Of a stretch of 64,000 bases of DNA, positions 1 through 11,464 are shown piece by piece. The DNA lies in the NCBI GenBank assembly GCA_028583405.1, contig CM053250.1, forward strand, positions 40,846,230 to 40,910,229, given 5' to 3'. The position numbers were made by a program, and so were the translations under genes. This DNA comes from Pogonophryne albipinna. Its lineage: Eukaryota > Chordata > Actinopteri > Perciformes > Artedidraconidae. A model generated the notes under the pieces. The model was not told where the DNA came from. It did not search any database and saw only the letters and a program-made list of their open reading frames with translations. How positions within the stretch are numbered: the stretch's first letter is position 1; the number at the start of each line of letters is the position of its first letter.

Positions 1-147
1 TATTTGTATTTGTCTCAGTTTTTTAAATGTTTTGTTTAAATGTTATGATGGTCACTTATCATATTGTATTCCATATTTTGGCCAGAACTCTCCAGCCACA
101 ATGTACCACTGCCTCAGGGATTATTTGTTTTCACATCTTAAACACAG

Positions 148-345
148 GGCAGAACCCATCCTGCAGAGAATAAAGGAGGACCGGACCCGGGTGGTTTCTC
201 CATCTTTCGACAACATCAAGTTCGACACGTTTGAAATCGAGGAGTACCCGCTGTCTGCTCAGGGCTTCGACTGGGAGCTGTGGTGTCGGTACCTCAACCC
301 CCCGAAGTCCTGGTGGACCCAACGGAACCACACTGCCCCGATCAG
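148..345 (+). CDS. galnt18: GALNT18-like glycosyltransferase, internal exon
   Basis: Part of a Golgi type II membrane enzyme family that transfers GalNAc from UDP-GalNAc to Ser/Thr to start mucin-type O-glycosylation. The exon reads about 66 codons including ISPSFDNIKFDTFEIEEYPL-type sequence (here VVSPSFDNIKFDTFEIEEYP) and FDWELWCRYLNPPKSWW, which follow the UDP-binding half of the GT-A fold. The acceptor is the AG at 146-147 and the donor is AG|GT after 345. The exon starts with the third base of a split codon and ends with two bases of the next, which pairs exactly with the exon at 4663. The WELWCRYLNPPK wording is typical of the GALNT8/9/17/18 subgroup; the GALNT18 assignment rests mainly on the later exons, from memory. 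Upstream exons are outside the window. Confidence 0.85.
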
Positions 346-1584
346 GTACTGCACAGGGAGAAAAGTTGAAGATGAATGAGAAAAACCCTCACATTTTTTC
401 TATGAAGAAAAATCGATTTTATTTTGGAAGTGCATCAAATAAATGATTATGCCTTAAAGCATATAGTAGGTTATCTAGGTTCACTAACTAAGCTTGTTTG
501 ATGCAGCACATTCAATAGAACAGTGTGTACAGTCATTGCACTTTGAAATCAATATAATAATCCAGCTCTTCAATAGCTCGGCCCAGTTAAAACACATCCA
601 TCATGACAGTTAAAGATTGCTTTGAGGCGCTTCCAAGGCTTAAAGTGAAAATCGTCTTAGCAACCAGAGCAGAACTGCTTGCTCAACGATATCAGCAGGA
701 GGATAATACGTTTGTTATTGTCCTTCATGGCAGGCAGATCAATAAGAATAGATTTGGACAAAGAAGAGAAGTTTGCTGCTCAATATTGTATTTCAGGAAG
801 ATGAATTGATCCTCTTATTCATTACTCTCTCTTTCTAAGTACTTTTTCTCAATTACAATTTGTCACTGGATTCACCCACAACAATGGGTTGCCAACCATT
901 CTGGGGAGGGGGGTTGTCAATGTCCTCAGGCATGGACTTTTGTTAAACATGTGAAATTTGGGGCTGATTTGACCATATATATTGGAGTTACAACACATTG
1001 GGTTTCACGGCAAATAATGTATCGCCATGGCAATAGCCATCATACTCACAGTTGGTATAGATTTCAGGCTAAATGGCTGACACTGCAAGTTTGTTCCATG
1101 ATGGGTTAGGGTGAGGGTTTATTTTGAAATTGTTAGTACATTGTCTGAAAAATGCAAAATAATGTGCAAAAATGGCACACTATATTCAAAATGGCCAACT
1201 TCCTGTTGGTGTTAGACATAGGAACAATAGGCTTTGTGTTTGTCTTCAAATGCCACATATGCCTAGCACATTTCATTCTGTATGTCTAAGAGAAAATACA
1301 AGTTGGGTGCTTTTAGTTTTGAAAAGGGTTGGGGGGAGTGGCTCAGCTAGTTTGCCATGTCCAAGGCCAAGATCTAGGTGTGAAAAACGTTTGAGTAGTT
1401 TTCGAATTTGAGTTTAAACCACTTGCTGTTGGAAAAAATATGAGCCATGGCAACAACTGTCAATGAAAACTCACAATAAGGATGTATATCAGGGAACATA
1501 GCCGACACCGCAAGACTGTTGTGGGAAAATACACGATTTTGAACTTTTACTGCTGAAGGTCTTCTGAAGGGACTGATCACATTT
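346..1584. other. Intron with diverged interspersed repeat
   Basis: No exon seen. From about 1000 to 1560 two related segments (around 1020-1110 and 1440-1530) share the pattern of a CCATGGCAA box followed by text like ATGGCTGACACTGCAAG and a TTGTGGG/ATGATGGG box. This suggests an old dispersed repeat with internal duplication. The short frames at 603-809 and 1172-1411 have no recognisable similarity. Confidence 0.4.
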
Positions 1585-3260
1585 GTTATTAAAGTTTTTA
1601 TTTATGAACATACATGGTACATAGCTCACATGGTACAGCATGCAGAAAGAGGAAGGTCAGGCTACAAAACATGTTAGTTAAGTGTTCCCGGTTAAAAAGA
1701 AAACAGAAAAATACAAAGGTGTAAGATTACCAATCACTACAGCGATCATAAAATAATAACAACAAATGATGCTTGATTAGAATAATTGTACAAAGGCCCT
1801 TTTGTGAGAGTCAGGCTACTAGTTAGAGGTCAGGTAATCCACAAAGTAATCCCAACTCCCTAGAACCACAGGTGCTACCCCTCATTCTTGCCAACATAAC
1901 CTCATATGATGCTGTTTCACTCACCAGAGCCTTCCATTCGTGACATGTTGGGATTGTGGGTGATTTCCAGTGTCTCAATATAATTCTGGCAGCTGAGGTT
2001 ATCCCATCCATTAAAACTGAATGAGCACTTTTTGTCAGTTTTGGAATTTCTGTTTTATCGCCCAATAGGCATAAACGTGGGGATAATGGCAAGGATATTC
2101 CTACCCATGCCTCTAAGAATTCCAACACTCTTTGCCAAAACGGGTTGACCATAGAACATTCCCATATGAGATGTACAAATGTGCCCATCTCTTTCTTGCA
2201 TTTCCAGCATGTGTTGGTATTTATTAGTGCTATTTTGAAAAGCCTAGATGGTGTCCAGTAGTGCCGGTGTAGAGTTTTATACTGAGTGAATTAACCTCTA
2301 GTCTCTTTAATATATCTACCGTTATCAGTCAGAATCTGTTTCCAAGTATCTTCGTCAATGTGACAGTCAAGGTCTTTCTGCCAGATTATCCTCAAATGAT
2401 CACATGTGCTGCTGGACAATACATTGATTTACTATACAATACTGACGCCTTATGGTTAAGTGGGTTTTGAAGATAGTCAACTAATGGGTTGTCTGTTTCA
2501 TTCGGCTGATACTTTTCCACCAAGCAGTGTCTAATATGCAAGTATTTCCAGAAATCCCCCTTCTGTTGCAAATTGTACTCTTGGGCTAATTCAGTGAATG
2601 ATTTAAATGTACCATCTTTATAGAGATTACTTATTGTATGTATACCGTTGTCTAGCCATCTTCTCCAGAATACTGTTTATTTTCCTATTTTCACTTCTGA
2701 GTTTAACTAAAGTGATGCATATTGCTGTTTGTAATGTGAAATCTTGTGTATTTTATGAACCTTTGCCCAGACCTCCCTAGAGTGTTTAATAATTGGGTTA
2801 TTGTCTCTCTCCTTATCACTTGACTTCTGGGATATCACATCTATAGGGTGGAATGGTGTGGCAAGAGCCTTTTAAATAGTGGCCCATTCTAAACCAGGCA
2901 CTGTCCCTCTCCAGTGTTTAGCTATCTTGATCATTTCAAAAGACAGGTTATACAGTCTAACATCAGGTAACCCCAGCCCTCCTTTATCTTTGGGTGCATA
3001 CAGTTTACTCAATTGAAATCTGGGCTTTCCTCCGGCCCATAGAAAGTCTCTAATGAGATGTTCATACTGTTTAAAGATGTGATCAGGTATGCTGAGTGGT
3101 AGCATCATGGATATGTAGTTAATTTACTTTACCCCACAGAGTCAAGTTTAACTTCCCCCATTTTCCTAGGTTTGGTTTTTTGAAGGACTGGATCAAAATT
3201 GAGTGTGGTCATCTCATGTAGGTCTGGCCTTAATTGAATACCTAGATCATGCCTTTAGTA
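1585..3260 (-). mobile_element. L1-like LINE, 3' part, decayed
   Basis: Reading the - strand, 3108-2872 encodes an RT C-terminal segment (FLWAGGKPRFQLSKLY, then DKGGLGLPDVRLYN), the classic L1-type block after the reverse-transcriptase core. 2188-1823 encodes the terminal segment (TFVHLIWECSMVNPFWQRV) seen at the end of L1/Tx1-type ORF2. The stretch between them (2188-2872) belongs to the same element but is broken by stops and frameshifts. 5' of 3108 the homology continues for about 150 bp. The 3' end is AT-rich near 1585. A 5'-truncated dead copy, as is usual for L1. Clade placement (L1 versus Tx1) is inference. Confidence 0.75.
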
Positions 3261-3364
3261 ATCCATCTAAAGTTATGGTGTGTTATTTCTTGTGGATGAC
3301 ATTGTTTAGTGTTTTAAACCTTGGTCCTCCTGCAGAGATTTCTCCACTTTCTATGATTTTTTTT

Positions 3365-3918
3365 TTTTTTTAATGATATTGTCAACTGTAGATGTTTACA
3401 ATATAGTAAGTTAGGAATGTAATGAAAACATATTTATTTACTTTTGTTTCAACATTGGATATTTTGTGTTTGTGGTGGATTCAATCGAAAATGATTTATG
3501 TAAAAATGTTTTACTTACATTTTACGTTATTTTTATTTGACGCTTTTTTTTACAGTTTTATGTTTACCTTAAAATTACAAAGAAATATCTTAAAGTCTTA
3601 TAATAGTAATACACTTTTATATTACGAGTTACATATTGAATTACAGATAATACTTTTTATTTTACGTACATCTGCATGTATTTTCTGAAAGTGCAAAAAT
3701 ACTGTAAATATTATATAGTACATTTACTGTAAAAAAAAATGAAATAAACGTTATTTGTTGTTATTGTCAAAATACTTAAAATAATGTTTTGGGTTGTTAA
3801 TTTATAGTTAATATCTGTCATTTTACAGGATTTTGCAAGTTATTTAAAAAAACATGATAATTACTATAAAAATGTACATTTATTTACTGTAAAATTACGA
3901 TATTTTTTTACAGTGTAT
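3365..3918. repeat. AT-rich repeat with TTTACAGT/ACTGTAAA motifs
   Basis: An unusually AT-rich block with repeated TACAGT / ACTGTAAA boxes, ending in TTTTTTTACAGTGTA at about 3904-3918. Such ends are common in small fish MITEs, but I cannot find a matching left terminus, so element type and borders are uncertain. An 88-codon frame here is low complexity and not a gene. Confidence 0.35.
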
Positions 3919-4662
3919 GACCATCGCTTCAGATGTATTCCTGTTGATTTTGTTACCCGAAAGCTTAGAGTATTCACATATGGTGTCCATTAGAGCAGGC
4001 AATGATTTTTTAGGATCACTGGTCATCCGCATAAAACATTAGTTTGTGCTCACTACCACCACCATTCACTCCTTTAATAGAGTCAATGTTGAGATCGATC
4101 AGTAAAAAGCATAGCTCGTATATGTAATATCTTGAATTGTTGTTAGCATTGCGCTGTTATCTGAATATAATCATACCCCGTAGTGAGTGGGCTGTGTTTC
4201 TATTAGCATTTTGGGTTTCAGTGTTTCTGGGAGTTTGCCAATCTGTGTATCCACAGGGAGGATACATTCACCAAAAACAAGCTGTCTCTGCAGCACCGCT
4301 GTATCTCATGTTGATAAGAAGAGATGTGTGGGACTGACAGCATGAATACTGATAAGAGTAACCATTTTTAACCATTTCAGATTCAGTTTGATGCTTGTGT
4401 TCTGAATGTGTTGTGTCTGATGAAAGCATAATTATGATAGCTGGATCATTTACAAATGTATTGTAATGCATATGTTTATCATGAAAGACTAATACCTGTG
4501 TTTAGAGCATCAAATGTGCATCATAATTAGCGCCTAGTTTCCCAGTGTGGATCTAATTCTTCTGCATTTAAACTCTATGCATTTTGCTTAACACAAATCA
4601 TTTTCTCCCCCTCTTTCTTTCCTCTCACCTTGTTTCTCTGTTCCCATCACCCTCTATTCTAG
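3919..4662. other. Intron sequence, nothing recognised
   Basis: Unique-looking intronic DNA. The last 40 bases are a pyrimidine-rich tract (CCTCTATTCTAG) serving the next exon. No other feature supported. Confidence 0.5.
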
Positions 4663-4777
4663 GAGCCCGGCTCTGATTGGTTGCTTTGTGGTCGACAGGA
4701 AGTACTTTGAGGAGATTGGCCTGTTGGATGAAGGCATGGAAATTTACGGAGGAGAAAACGTGGAGCTGGGCATCAGG
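4663..4777 (+). CDS. galnt18: GALNT18-like glycosyltransferase, internal exon
   Basis: Encodes SPALIGCFVVDRKYFEEIGL followed by LDEGMEIYGGENVELGIR. This is the signature Gal/GalNAc-transferase motif shared by GALNT enzymes (a DRxYFxEIG block, then a DxGMxIxGGEN block), which lines the acceptor and UDP-GalNAc pocket. The acceptor is TTCTAG|G at 4661-4662 and the donor is AGG|GTGAGT at 4778. The first base completes the Arg codon begun in the exon ending at 345, and the exon ends in phase 0, matching the exon at 28702. 115 bp. No frameshift or stop. Confidence 0.92.
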
Positions 4778-6904
4778 GTGAGTCAGCATGACAACCTGTA
4801 GCCTAGCAGCTGCACAACCTGGCAACCATATGCCTGCACCATACATTACTGCATCCCATAATACCACCAGGACAGAGATGAATGTGAACTGTAAACCGCT
4901 GTCACTGACATACAGAGATATCCTGCAGCAGAAATCTCTTTCTTCTGACAGAATGGAGCTTTATCAGCCATTTTCATTATTCACTCACTCAAGCAAACTG
5001 AGCTCATCACTAATGATGTTCTGCCAGATAACATTATGATATAATGTCATCAAAATACAGTTGAAATGAAAAATGTCCTATGAAATTCAACAACATTAAC
5101 AGATCCTTTATATGAAAATGAATTCGTTTTTTTGAATTATTTCCATTTTGTTGCAGTATCTGTTAGTATTGAGGTTTTTAAACAGTAACCTTTACTCCAG
5201 TCATAACTACAGGTACTGCAGGGGTCTAATAAAGACCCCTTAGAGATTTAGAAATATCTAGAGAGGGGGTCTGGATCCTCTCCTGACACCAGAGTGACGT
5301 TAGAGTGAGATTCTAATTTCATTTGTATTGTTCATTAAATAGGTAATAGTGTAGGTCATGGATATGAGATGTTTTCCATCCTAGAGTAAGTACACAGGTT
5401 CAATTAGACACATTTAATGGAGGATAAACATGCACATGCTTAACAGAGAGCTGCCTTGTGTTACGCATAAGCCGTGGTACATGTCAAAGGTCATGACATC
5501 AGTGTAAAAGCTCATAACTTAGAGGATATGAATCTATAAGATAATACTTCTACTTGCTCTTTTACTGTACAAGTAATGCTAAACATATACTCATAAATAA
5601 CACACATTGTGCATGGTTACATGTTTCACAGCTGTCTGGCAGTTTGCTTTCCAAACATATAAGTCACATGTTTTTTATTTGAAATGTTATTGCAACTCTG
5701 GCCCTGTGCTCTTTCTAAGTTGTAGCACGTTCTCTCTGATCCACCTTCATCTCTCCCCCCCGCGCAGCCACTTGCCTAATGAAATTGTCATCAGTTGGAT
5801 TGGGAGCGGTAAACTTCTTGGAGCCTTATATGTCCTCTACTTGATTTTAAACTTCTTTTTTATCACTTTTGGTAATTAAAGATTGATAATTAAGGTGTTT
5901 GCAATTCAGTTAAGACACAAATGACTCTATCAGCTTCATAGTTCCCTCCCATAACTTGTTAGTGATTGCCACCTTAGGAACACCTTAGTTACGCACATTT
6001 CATGGAGGCGTAATCATCAACAGCATCTTAGGAAAAAAGGTAACAAGAGACCACGAGAATGTTTTGTGCAGTAAGTGTTTGCAGGGGTTGCTTTAGCTCC
6101 ATATTTGTGCATTAGTGAAAGTGAAAGAGTAATAGTTCAAAGGGAAGTTCATTATTTGTCCTGCAACTGGGAAATGTACGGTATTACAACAGCAAGAATG
6201 CAGATACGTTAAAAAGAGTGAAACAAATAATAACAGATAAGTAGACCATGGCAAAAAAGATATTAAGTAGCAGTATAGTTTAAAATAAAAATGATAATAA
6301 AATGATAGGAGTAGAAGGTAGTTAGTGAGTAGGAATTCATGTTGCAATGATCACAGGAGCTGGCTCCAGGCAAGGGATAATCCTAATATGAGTTCTGGCA
6401 CACTGAAAATCACCCTGAGAATTGGTTTGACCTCAGACCATAAACAGTAAATGATGAATATACATATATAATATATATATATTCTGCCTATATATATATT
6501 CTGCCTAATGATTCAAATGTCCTGTTGTGTCTTCACATGTGTTGGTCATTGGCAATAGTGTGTGTTTCGCTGTCTCCATGTAAGGCTTAATGTCAGCCCT
6601 CTGGAGGTATCAACAGTCTGAAGATGTTTTTAACCTCAGCGCCTCGCAGTGCGGTGACCGTCACTCCGCTGCAAGGTCTGAGAGGTGATGCTCTGTCAAA
6701 GAAGCCTTTTGGAAAATAATTATTCAGCATCTGCCCCCTTGCTGTAGAGAGAAATTGTTTGAACACCTGTTGACATTTGCTTTCTGCAGCAAAGCACGAG
6801 CAGCAAGCCGCGAGCAGACGGCCTCTCTGCGGGAGGAGAGCTCAGTGCTTTCTGACCCAATCAGATGCTCTCTCCAGCTGTTGGCAGCTCTGCCTAGACA
6901 AGAT
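4778..6904. other. Intron sequence, mostly unremarkable
   Basis: Start of the 23.9-kb intron. No exon or intact mobile element recognised. A short TA-rich tract lies at about 6461-6500. Frames at 5607-5879 and 6093-6347 look like chance openings in AT-rich DNA. Confidence 0.45.
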
Positions 6905-7609
6905 TAGATTCACTTTATTTTTTTAACACTTATTTATTGGTTTTTCCCACACATAACACAATAACAGGAGAAAATACAGAGTACAATTGCAGGTGCTATA
7001 TAAAAAAGAAATACAAAAAATATGACAAAACAATTATGACAAAACAATAATGATAATAACATGAAAAGACCATTACAGTAATAGCATTGACAAAAATCAA
7101 CCAAAATACACAATGACATGATAAGACAGAAACAGAAAACCCCTAAGACCAGTCCCTCCCACCCCTACCTTCAGACAGGGCCACACTGTGCAGTAATCGT
7201 CAAAAAAGGAGAAAGAAAGATTCAACAGTACTTGCCTCAGCAAATGCATGTGTATTTGTCATAGCATTTCTTCAGCCTACAATAGGTTGTTGGATGTTTT
7301 CTATATAATTCCTAAAGCCAGACCAGTACTTATCAAAGAGATGTGGCTTTCTTTTAAGGTTAAACGTTTTTTTTTTGACATCATGTACAGTAGGAGGAGG
7401 TTTATTTGAGCCACATGGCTATGGGGGGGGTTCTGCACTCTTCCATAATAGAGTAATACATTTGTTGCCAGCAATCATGGCCAGTTTGATTAGGCGCACC
7501 TTATTCCTTTTGTGTGAAGGGATGTCAGAAATGTCGCCTAACAGGGCTAATTTAGGTGTACAAGGAATCTCAAATCCAGAAATCTCTTTAAGAATCTCCC
7601 ATATTAACC

Positions 7610-7933
7610 ACTGGTGGCCCGTGAGCGCCCCCTAGTGGTCCGTGAGTATATTGGTAAAATTTCACATTTGAAATGAATTAATTTAATTTAAGTTTTCCGC
7701 ACTCTCGCGGGAATATCTCCACAATGGAGCTAGGTTTCACTTTCGATTGCATGATATAGCCCAGCGCAACACCTTCATCACACATGTTGCCACTTGTTTG
7801 TACCATTTTCAGGCGATTTGTAATCTGTTCTAGAAAAACTATGTGTTTTTTGATATTTGTGGAGTTAGGTGGTCCGCGAGTGTTTTTTTATTGGTTAAGT
7901 GGTCCTTGGTATGAAAAAGTTTGAGAAACACTG
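7610..7933. mobile_element. hAT-like nonautonomous fragment inside L1
   Basis: Ends in AAAAAGTTTGAGAAACACTG (7914-7933), the reverse complement of the CAGTGTTTCTCAAACTTTTT terminus common to vertebrate hAT elements. Interior boxes GTGGCCCGTGAGCGCC and GTGGTCCGCGAG recur. The left terminus and target duplication were not certain. Confidence 0.5.
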
Positions 7934-8374
7934 ATCTAGGGTAAAGATCTGAAATTGATTGATTTATCCTATGAAGTCTTTCTGGTGTAAAGTAGGTTCT
8001 GTGAATAATGTTGAACTGCAAAAGTTGCGGCTGTTGTATGAGAAAGTGAGGGCCTCCTCACATAATGACTCCCATTTTAAGTCTCCAAAGGTCCAACTCA
8101 GGTCTTGCTCCCACTTGGTCCTAGAGTTCAGGGGATTGACCTCTGTAAGGGCCAGGATGCGGTTTCTATGTCAAGGAAAGTATGCCTCTGGGGTGTTTAA
8201 CTCCTTTTAGAACATTGTCAATTGGGAGAGATTTTAAGGGAGTGGAGTTTCCCCATGAAGTGTGCTTAAAAAGTGTCTGACTCTTGAATAAATTAGTAGC
8301 TGGGAGGCTGAAGGAACTACACAGCTGTCCAAAGGTCATAAGTAAGTTATTCTCGTAGAGATCCCCAAATGAGG

Positions 8375-8625
8375 ATGGGGCGGTTTTGGCACAGTGGTTA
8401 GAGCGTTGATCATCAGATCAAGGGGCGTTGATGAACTCCAGTTCGAAACCCGCCTCGGCCACCACTGTGTCAGGCCGTTGTGTCCTTGGGTAAGACACTT
8501 TACCCGCATTTGCTCCTGTGTCCACAGTAATGACATTTATGTGTAATATGTAATTGTAAAGCGCTTTGAGCACCTGTAAAAGCGCTCTAATAAAAAAAGT
8601 AATGCATTATTATTATTATTAATAA
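8375..8625 (+). mobile_element. tRNA-derived SINE with (ATT)n tail
   Basis: Has the two internal RNA polymerase III promoter boxes: an A box around TGGCACAGTGGTTAGAGCG (8388-8406) and a B box AGTTCGAAACCC (about 8439-8450). The body contains GTCCTTGGGTAAGACACTTT, a motif shared with CORE/MIR-type SINEs. The end is AGCGCTCTAATAAA followed by ATT repeats. The tRNA part cannot fold as a full tRNA here and is followed directly by SINE body, so it is not a functional tRNA gene. Inserted into the L1-like remnant. Confidence 0.8.
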
Positions 8626-9460
8626 ATGTTTTGATGCCCTGGGTGTGCCACATTTTGGTTATCCCATCTCTAAGTGCACCTGGCAAAGCAGGGAAGGAAG
8701 TATTGCTGTGAAGTACGATAACACTTTTGAGATGTTTCTGTATATCAGACCAGATTTTAGCGGTTTGATTAATAATAGGATTATCAGTACCATTCTTCAG
8801 AGTATGGAACGACCGAATCAAAGGGATGCCGGCCAGCGGCACGTCTAATGATTGGTACTGCTCTAAATGTTTCCAAGCAGGAGGGTTAGCTAGTTCTGTC
8901 TGCCAGATCCATAATGTCCTACACTGAGCAGCCCAATAATAACGCTGAAAATCTGGGAGCTTTAATCCTCCATGCTGGTATGTGTTGTACAGAGTTTTGA
9001 TCTTAATTCTAGGAACCTTTTTCTTCCAATAATATAGGGATACTGAGACTGTCCAAAAATGTATTCATATCATTTGTCTTCTCTCCTTGTGAGGTGTAAA
9101 GTATTTTGTAGAAGTCTGCGAAGGCTTGGTTTATAAGCGAGGGCTTACGAATCAACTCCCCCCCATCAAGCTGCCTAATGGCTGGGATTCATCGAGCAGC
9201 TTCCTCCCTTCTTATCTGCCATGCTAACAATTTCCCAGCCTTATCCCCCTGCTCATAATAACGCTGTTTTGACCTGACAATCGCGTTTTCCACCTGCCTT
9301 TGTTGCAGCCAACTGATCAAAAATGTATTGCGTTTGTGACTGAAAATGTTGTTTTTCCAGCACTTTAATATCACTCTCTAAAGAGTTTAATTTAGATAGA
9401 TATTGTTTTTTTCCCCAGGAAGAGTCAATAATAATAATGCCTCTTATATAGGCTTTAGGC

Positions 9461-9548
9461 CAGGGTTGTCAAACTAAATTTCATCGCGGGCCACATTCGC
9501 ATTAAGGTTGCACTCAAAGGGCCGGTTGTAACTATATAAATATATAAT
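9461..9548. mobile_element. hAT-like terminus (GTCAAACT type)
   Basis: Begins CAGGGTTGTCAAACTAAAT and continues CGGGCCACATT...CAAAGGGCCGG, a diverged relative of the MITE at 42550-43036. Only this end is seen; no opposite end or duplication of the flanking CTTTAGGC was found. The next element begins at 9549. Confidence 0.55.
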
Positions 9549-10421
9549 ATGGTAACACTTTATATTAAGGTACACAAATTAACCAGTTGTTAATTAACAT
9601 GCATATTAGCAGTATATTGGCTCTTTATTAGTCATTATAAAACACTTATTAATGCCTTATTCTACATGACCATATTCTACAAGTAATAAGCCATTAGTTG
9701 AGAGTTTTTCCTCAATAACCCTCTAATTGGTGCTTATTTATTGCAAGTAAGGAAGTTGTTGTACGTGAGTTTTGGTCTTAATATGCTCTGCTCAATATGG
9801 GCCTAATAAGGCAGTAGTACCACAAGAATAGTAATTCTTCCATAATAACACTTAACAAATATGACCTCTTCTTATGTAACAAGACATTAAACTACAAGTG
9901 TTAATTGTGTCTAAATAACTCAAAATTAGGTATTATACCTAAGAACATGTTCCCTATTTTAAAGTGAACTCTTGTTCATAACCAATAAGCTAGTAGTTTG
10001 ACTCTAATTAGGTATTTCTATCTAAGAATATGTTCCCTATTCTAAATTGAAGTCTTGTTCATAACCAATAAGCTAGTAGTTTGACTCTAATTAGGTATTT
10101 CTATCTAAGAATATGTTCCCTATTCTAAATTGAAGTCTTGTTCATAACCAATAAGCTAGTAGTTTGACTCTAATTAGGTATTTCTATCTAAGAATATGTT
10201 CCCTATTCTAAAGTGAAGTCTTGTTCATAACCAATAAGCTAGTAGTTTGATTCTAATTAGGTATTTCTATCTAAGAATATGTTCCCTATTCTAAATTGAA
10301 GTCTTGTTCATAACCAATAAGATAGTAGTTTGACTCTAATTAGGTATTTCTATCTAAGAATATGTTCCCTATTCTAAATTGAAGTCTTGTTCATAACCAA
10401 TAAGCTAGTAGTTTGACTCTA
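9549..10421. repeat. Dispersed repeat containing an 83-bp minisatellite
   Basis: Starts GGTAACACTTTATATTAAGG, a terminus resembling the inverted repeat of the element at 49686-50120, and runs through TTATTAATGCC-type text. From about 9918 to 10421 it is a tandem array with an exact 83-bp period: the CTTGTTCATAACC box recurs at 9971, 10054, 10137, 10220, 10303 and 10386. The first, partial unit is diverged; later units differ by only a few bases. AT-rich, no coding potential. Confidence 0.85.
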
Positions 10422-10959
10422 GTACTTCCTGTCGACACTTTGTAAATACATGATAGCACACAACTACTGAAATTAAACTCAACAGTACATGAACAAAGTA
10501 GTCACACGTTGAACTATCTGTTTTATTAATGAACCACTAAAGAGAGGTTCAGACACATCGCAAAACATGTCAAGTTTCTCCAAGGCTGAGAACAGATATG
10601 CAGCTTGTACGTTTTAATAAAAACAGATTTTTAACAGAGTTTATCTATTTGTGATCATACTGTGTGACCTGCTTGTATGTACTTGCACAATAGGTGTACT
10701 GTTCTCTCTATGTGTTGTCCTGTCTCAGTGTGAACATAGATTAAACACCCAGCCAAACTCTTTTGAGAGCCAGGGAATGAGCAGCCATGCTCCTTTATTG
10801 ACTTATTTGCAGTCTACTGTGACATTCAAACGGAGTGAAACTATACAAAAAGAAGTTACAAGGCACTTAATGATCTCATACATGCAAGTGTAACATACAC
10901 AGATTAACACATATGACCACTAAGTGTAAACAAGGTAAATATAGCTAATGCTAGCTGTG
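10422..10959. other. Intron sequence, nothing recognised
   Basis: No coding or mobile-element signal supported. The 80-codon frame at 10651-10893 has no recognisable similarity. Confidence 0.4.
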
Positions 10960-11464
10960 CAATAATGCGGCTTTCACACCAGCGCTTTTCCCTTTCTAGC
11001 TCCGAGCGGGAGCTTTTCTGGTTCAGCTCCGGTTTCCCTTTTCTGCTCCCGCTCTGTTCACACCGCCCAGAGCCTGACTGGTGCTGCCCTGCCGCTGCTG
11101 CGTCATGACGTCACCGTCAACGGCGTTACGGCGCTCACAACAACAACAACAACGGGGAACTGCGTCGGGTCGATGATCGTGTTGCTTTTAATCACACGAA
11201 GCCAGATTAAATTAAATAACGACTTCTCCAACCTTATGCTTTTCTCCAGAGTGCCGTGGTTCATTGTTTATTAATGTGTTTCTGTGGCATTTACCGACCG
11301 CTGCAGTGTTGGCTGCTCTTCCACGGGAGTTTATTCTCCCGTTAGCTCCCGGTTAGCTCACACTGCAGCGGCCGCTCTAAAGTATTCACTGTCCGACTCA
11401 CACAAGCAGCTGATACATATCCCCAGTTCCCCTTAGCCTAAGTGAATGTGTGTCAGTCTGAATT
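10960..11464. mobile_element. Possible GC-rich MITE
   Basis: A GC-rich island in AT-rich intron with repeated TTCACACC / GTTCACACCG boxes near the left side and AGCTCACACTGCAGCGGCC near the right. This recalls fish MITEs whose ends contain GCG...TTCACACC. The inverted repeats do not match well, so this is tentative. Confidence 0.3.

Larger units (their letters stand above)
6905..9460 (-). mobile_element. L1-like LINE remnant, second copy
   Basis: On the - strand, 9374-9189 encodes an L1 linker between endonuclease and RT (RYYEQGDKAGKLLAWQIR). 8842-8537 encodes a late RT/C-terminal segment (AGIPLIRSFHTLKNGTDNPI). 8021-7839 resembles the terminal NIIHRTYFTPERLHRI block. The core RT has been lost or scrambled. 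The copy is interrupted by a SINE at about 8375-8625 and a hAT-like fragment at about 7610-7933. The hAT-like end at 9461 interrupts its upstream side. A different copy from the one at 1585-3260. Confidence 0.7.

Noticed and set aside
603..809. 68-codon frame as a small gene
   Set aside because: No recognisable domain, no splice context joining it to the GALNT exons, length expected by chance.
8388..8450. tRNA gene
   Set aside because: A and B boxes are present but the sequence continues into a SINE body with a poly(ATT) tail; no intact cloverleaf.
9918..10421. CRISPR-like array
   Set aside because: The 83-bp units are contiguous with no unique spacers, in a vertebrate genome; it is a minisatellite.
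10651..10893. 80-codon frame with hydrophobic N-terminus
   Set aside because: Looks like a signal peptide at first, but no homology, no splice evidence and in repeat-rich intron.
10960..11464. CpG-island promoter of a gene
   Set aside because: GC-rich with many CpG, but boxes resemble a MITE and no exon follows; kept only as a tentative repeat.
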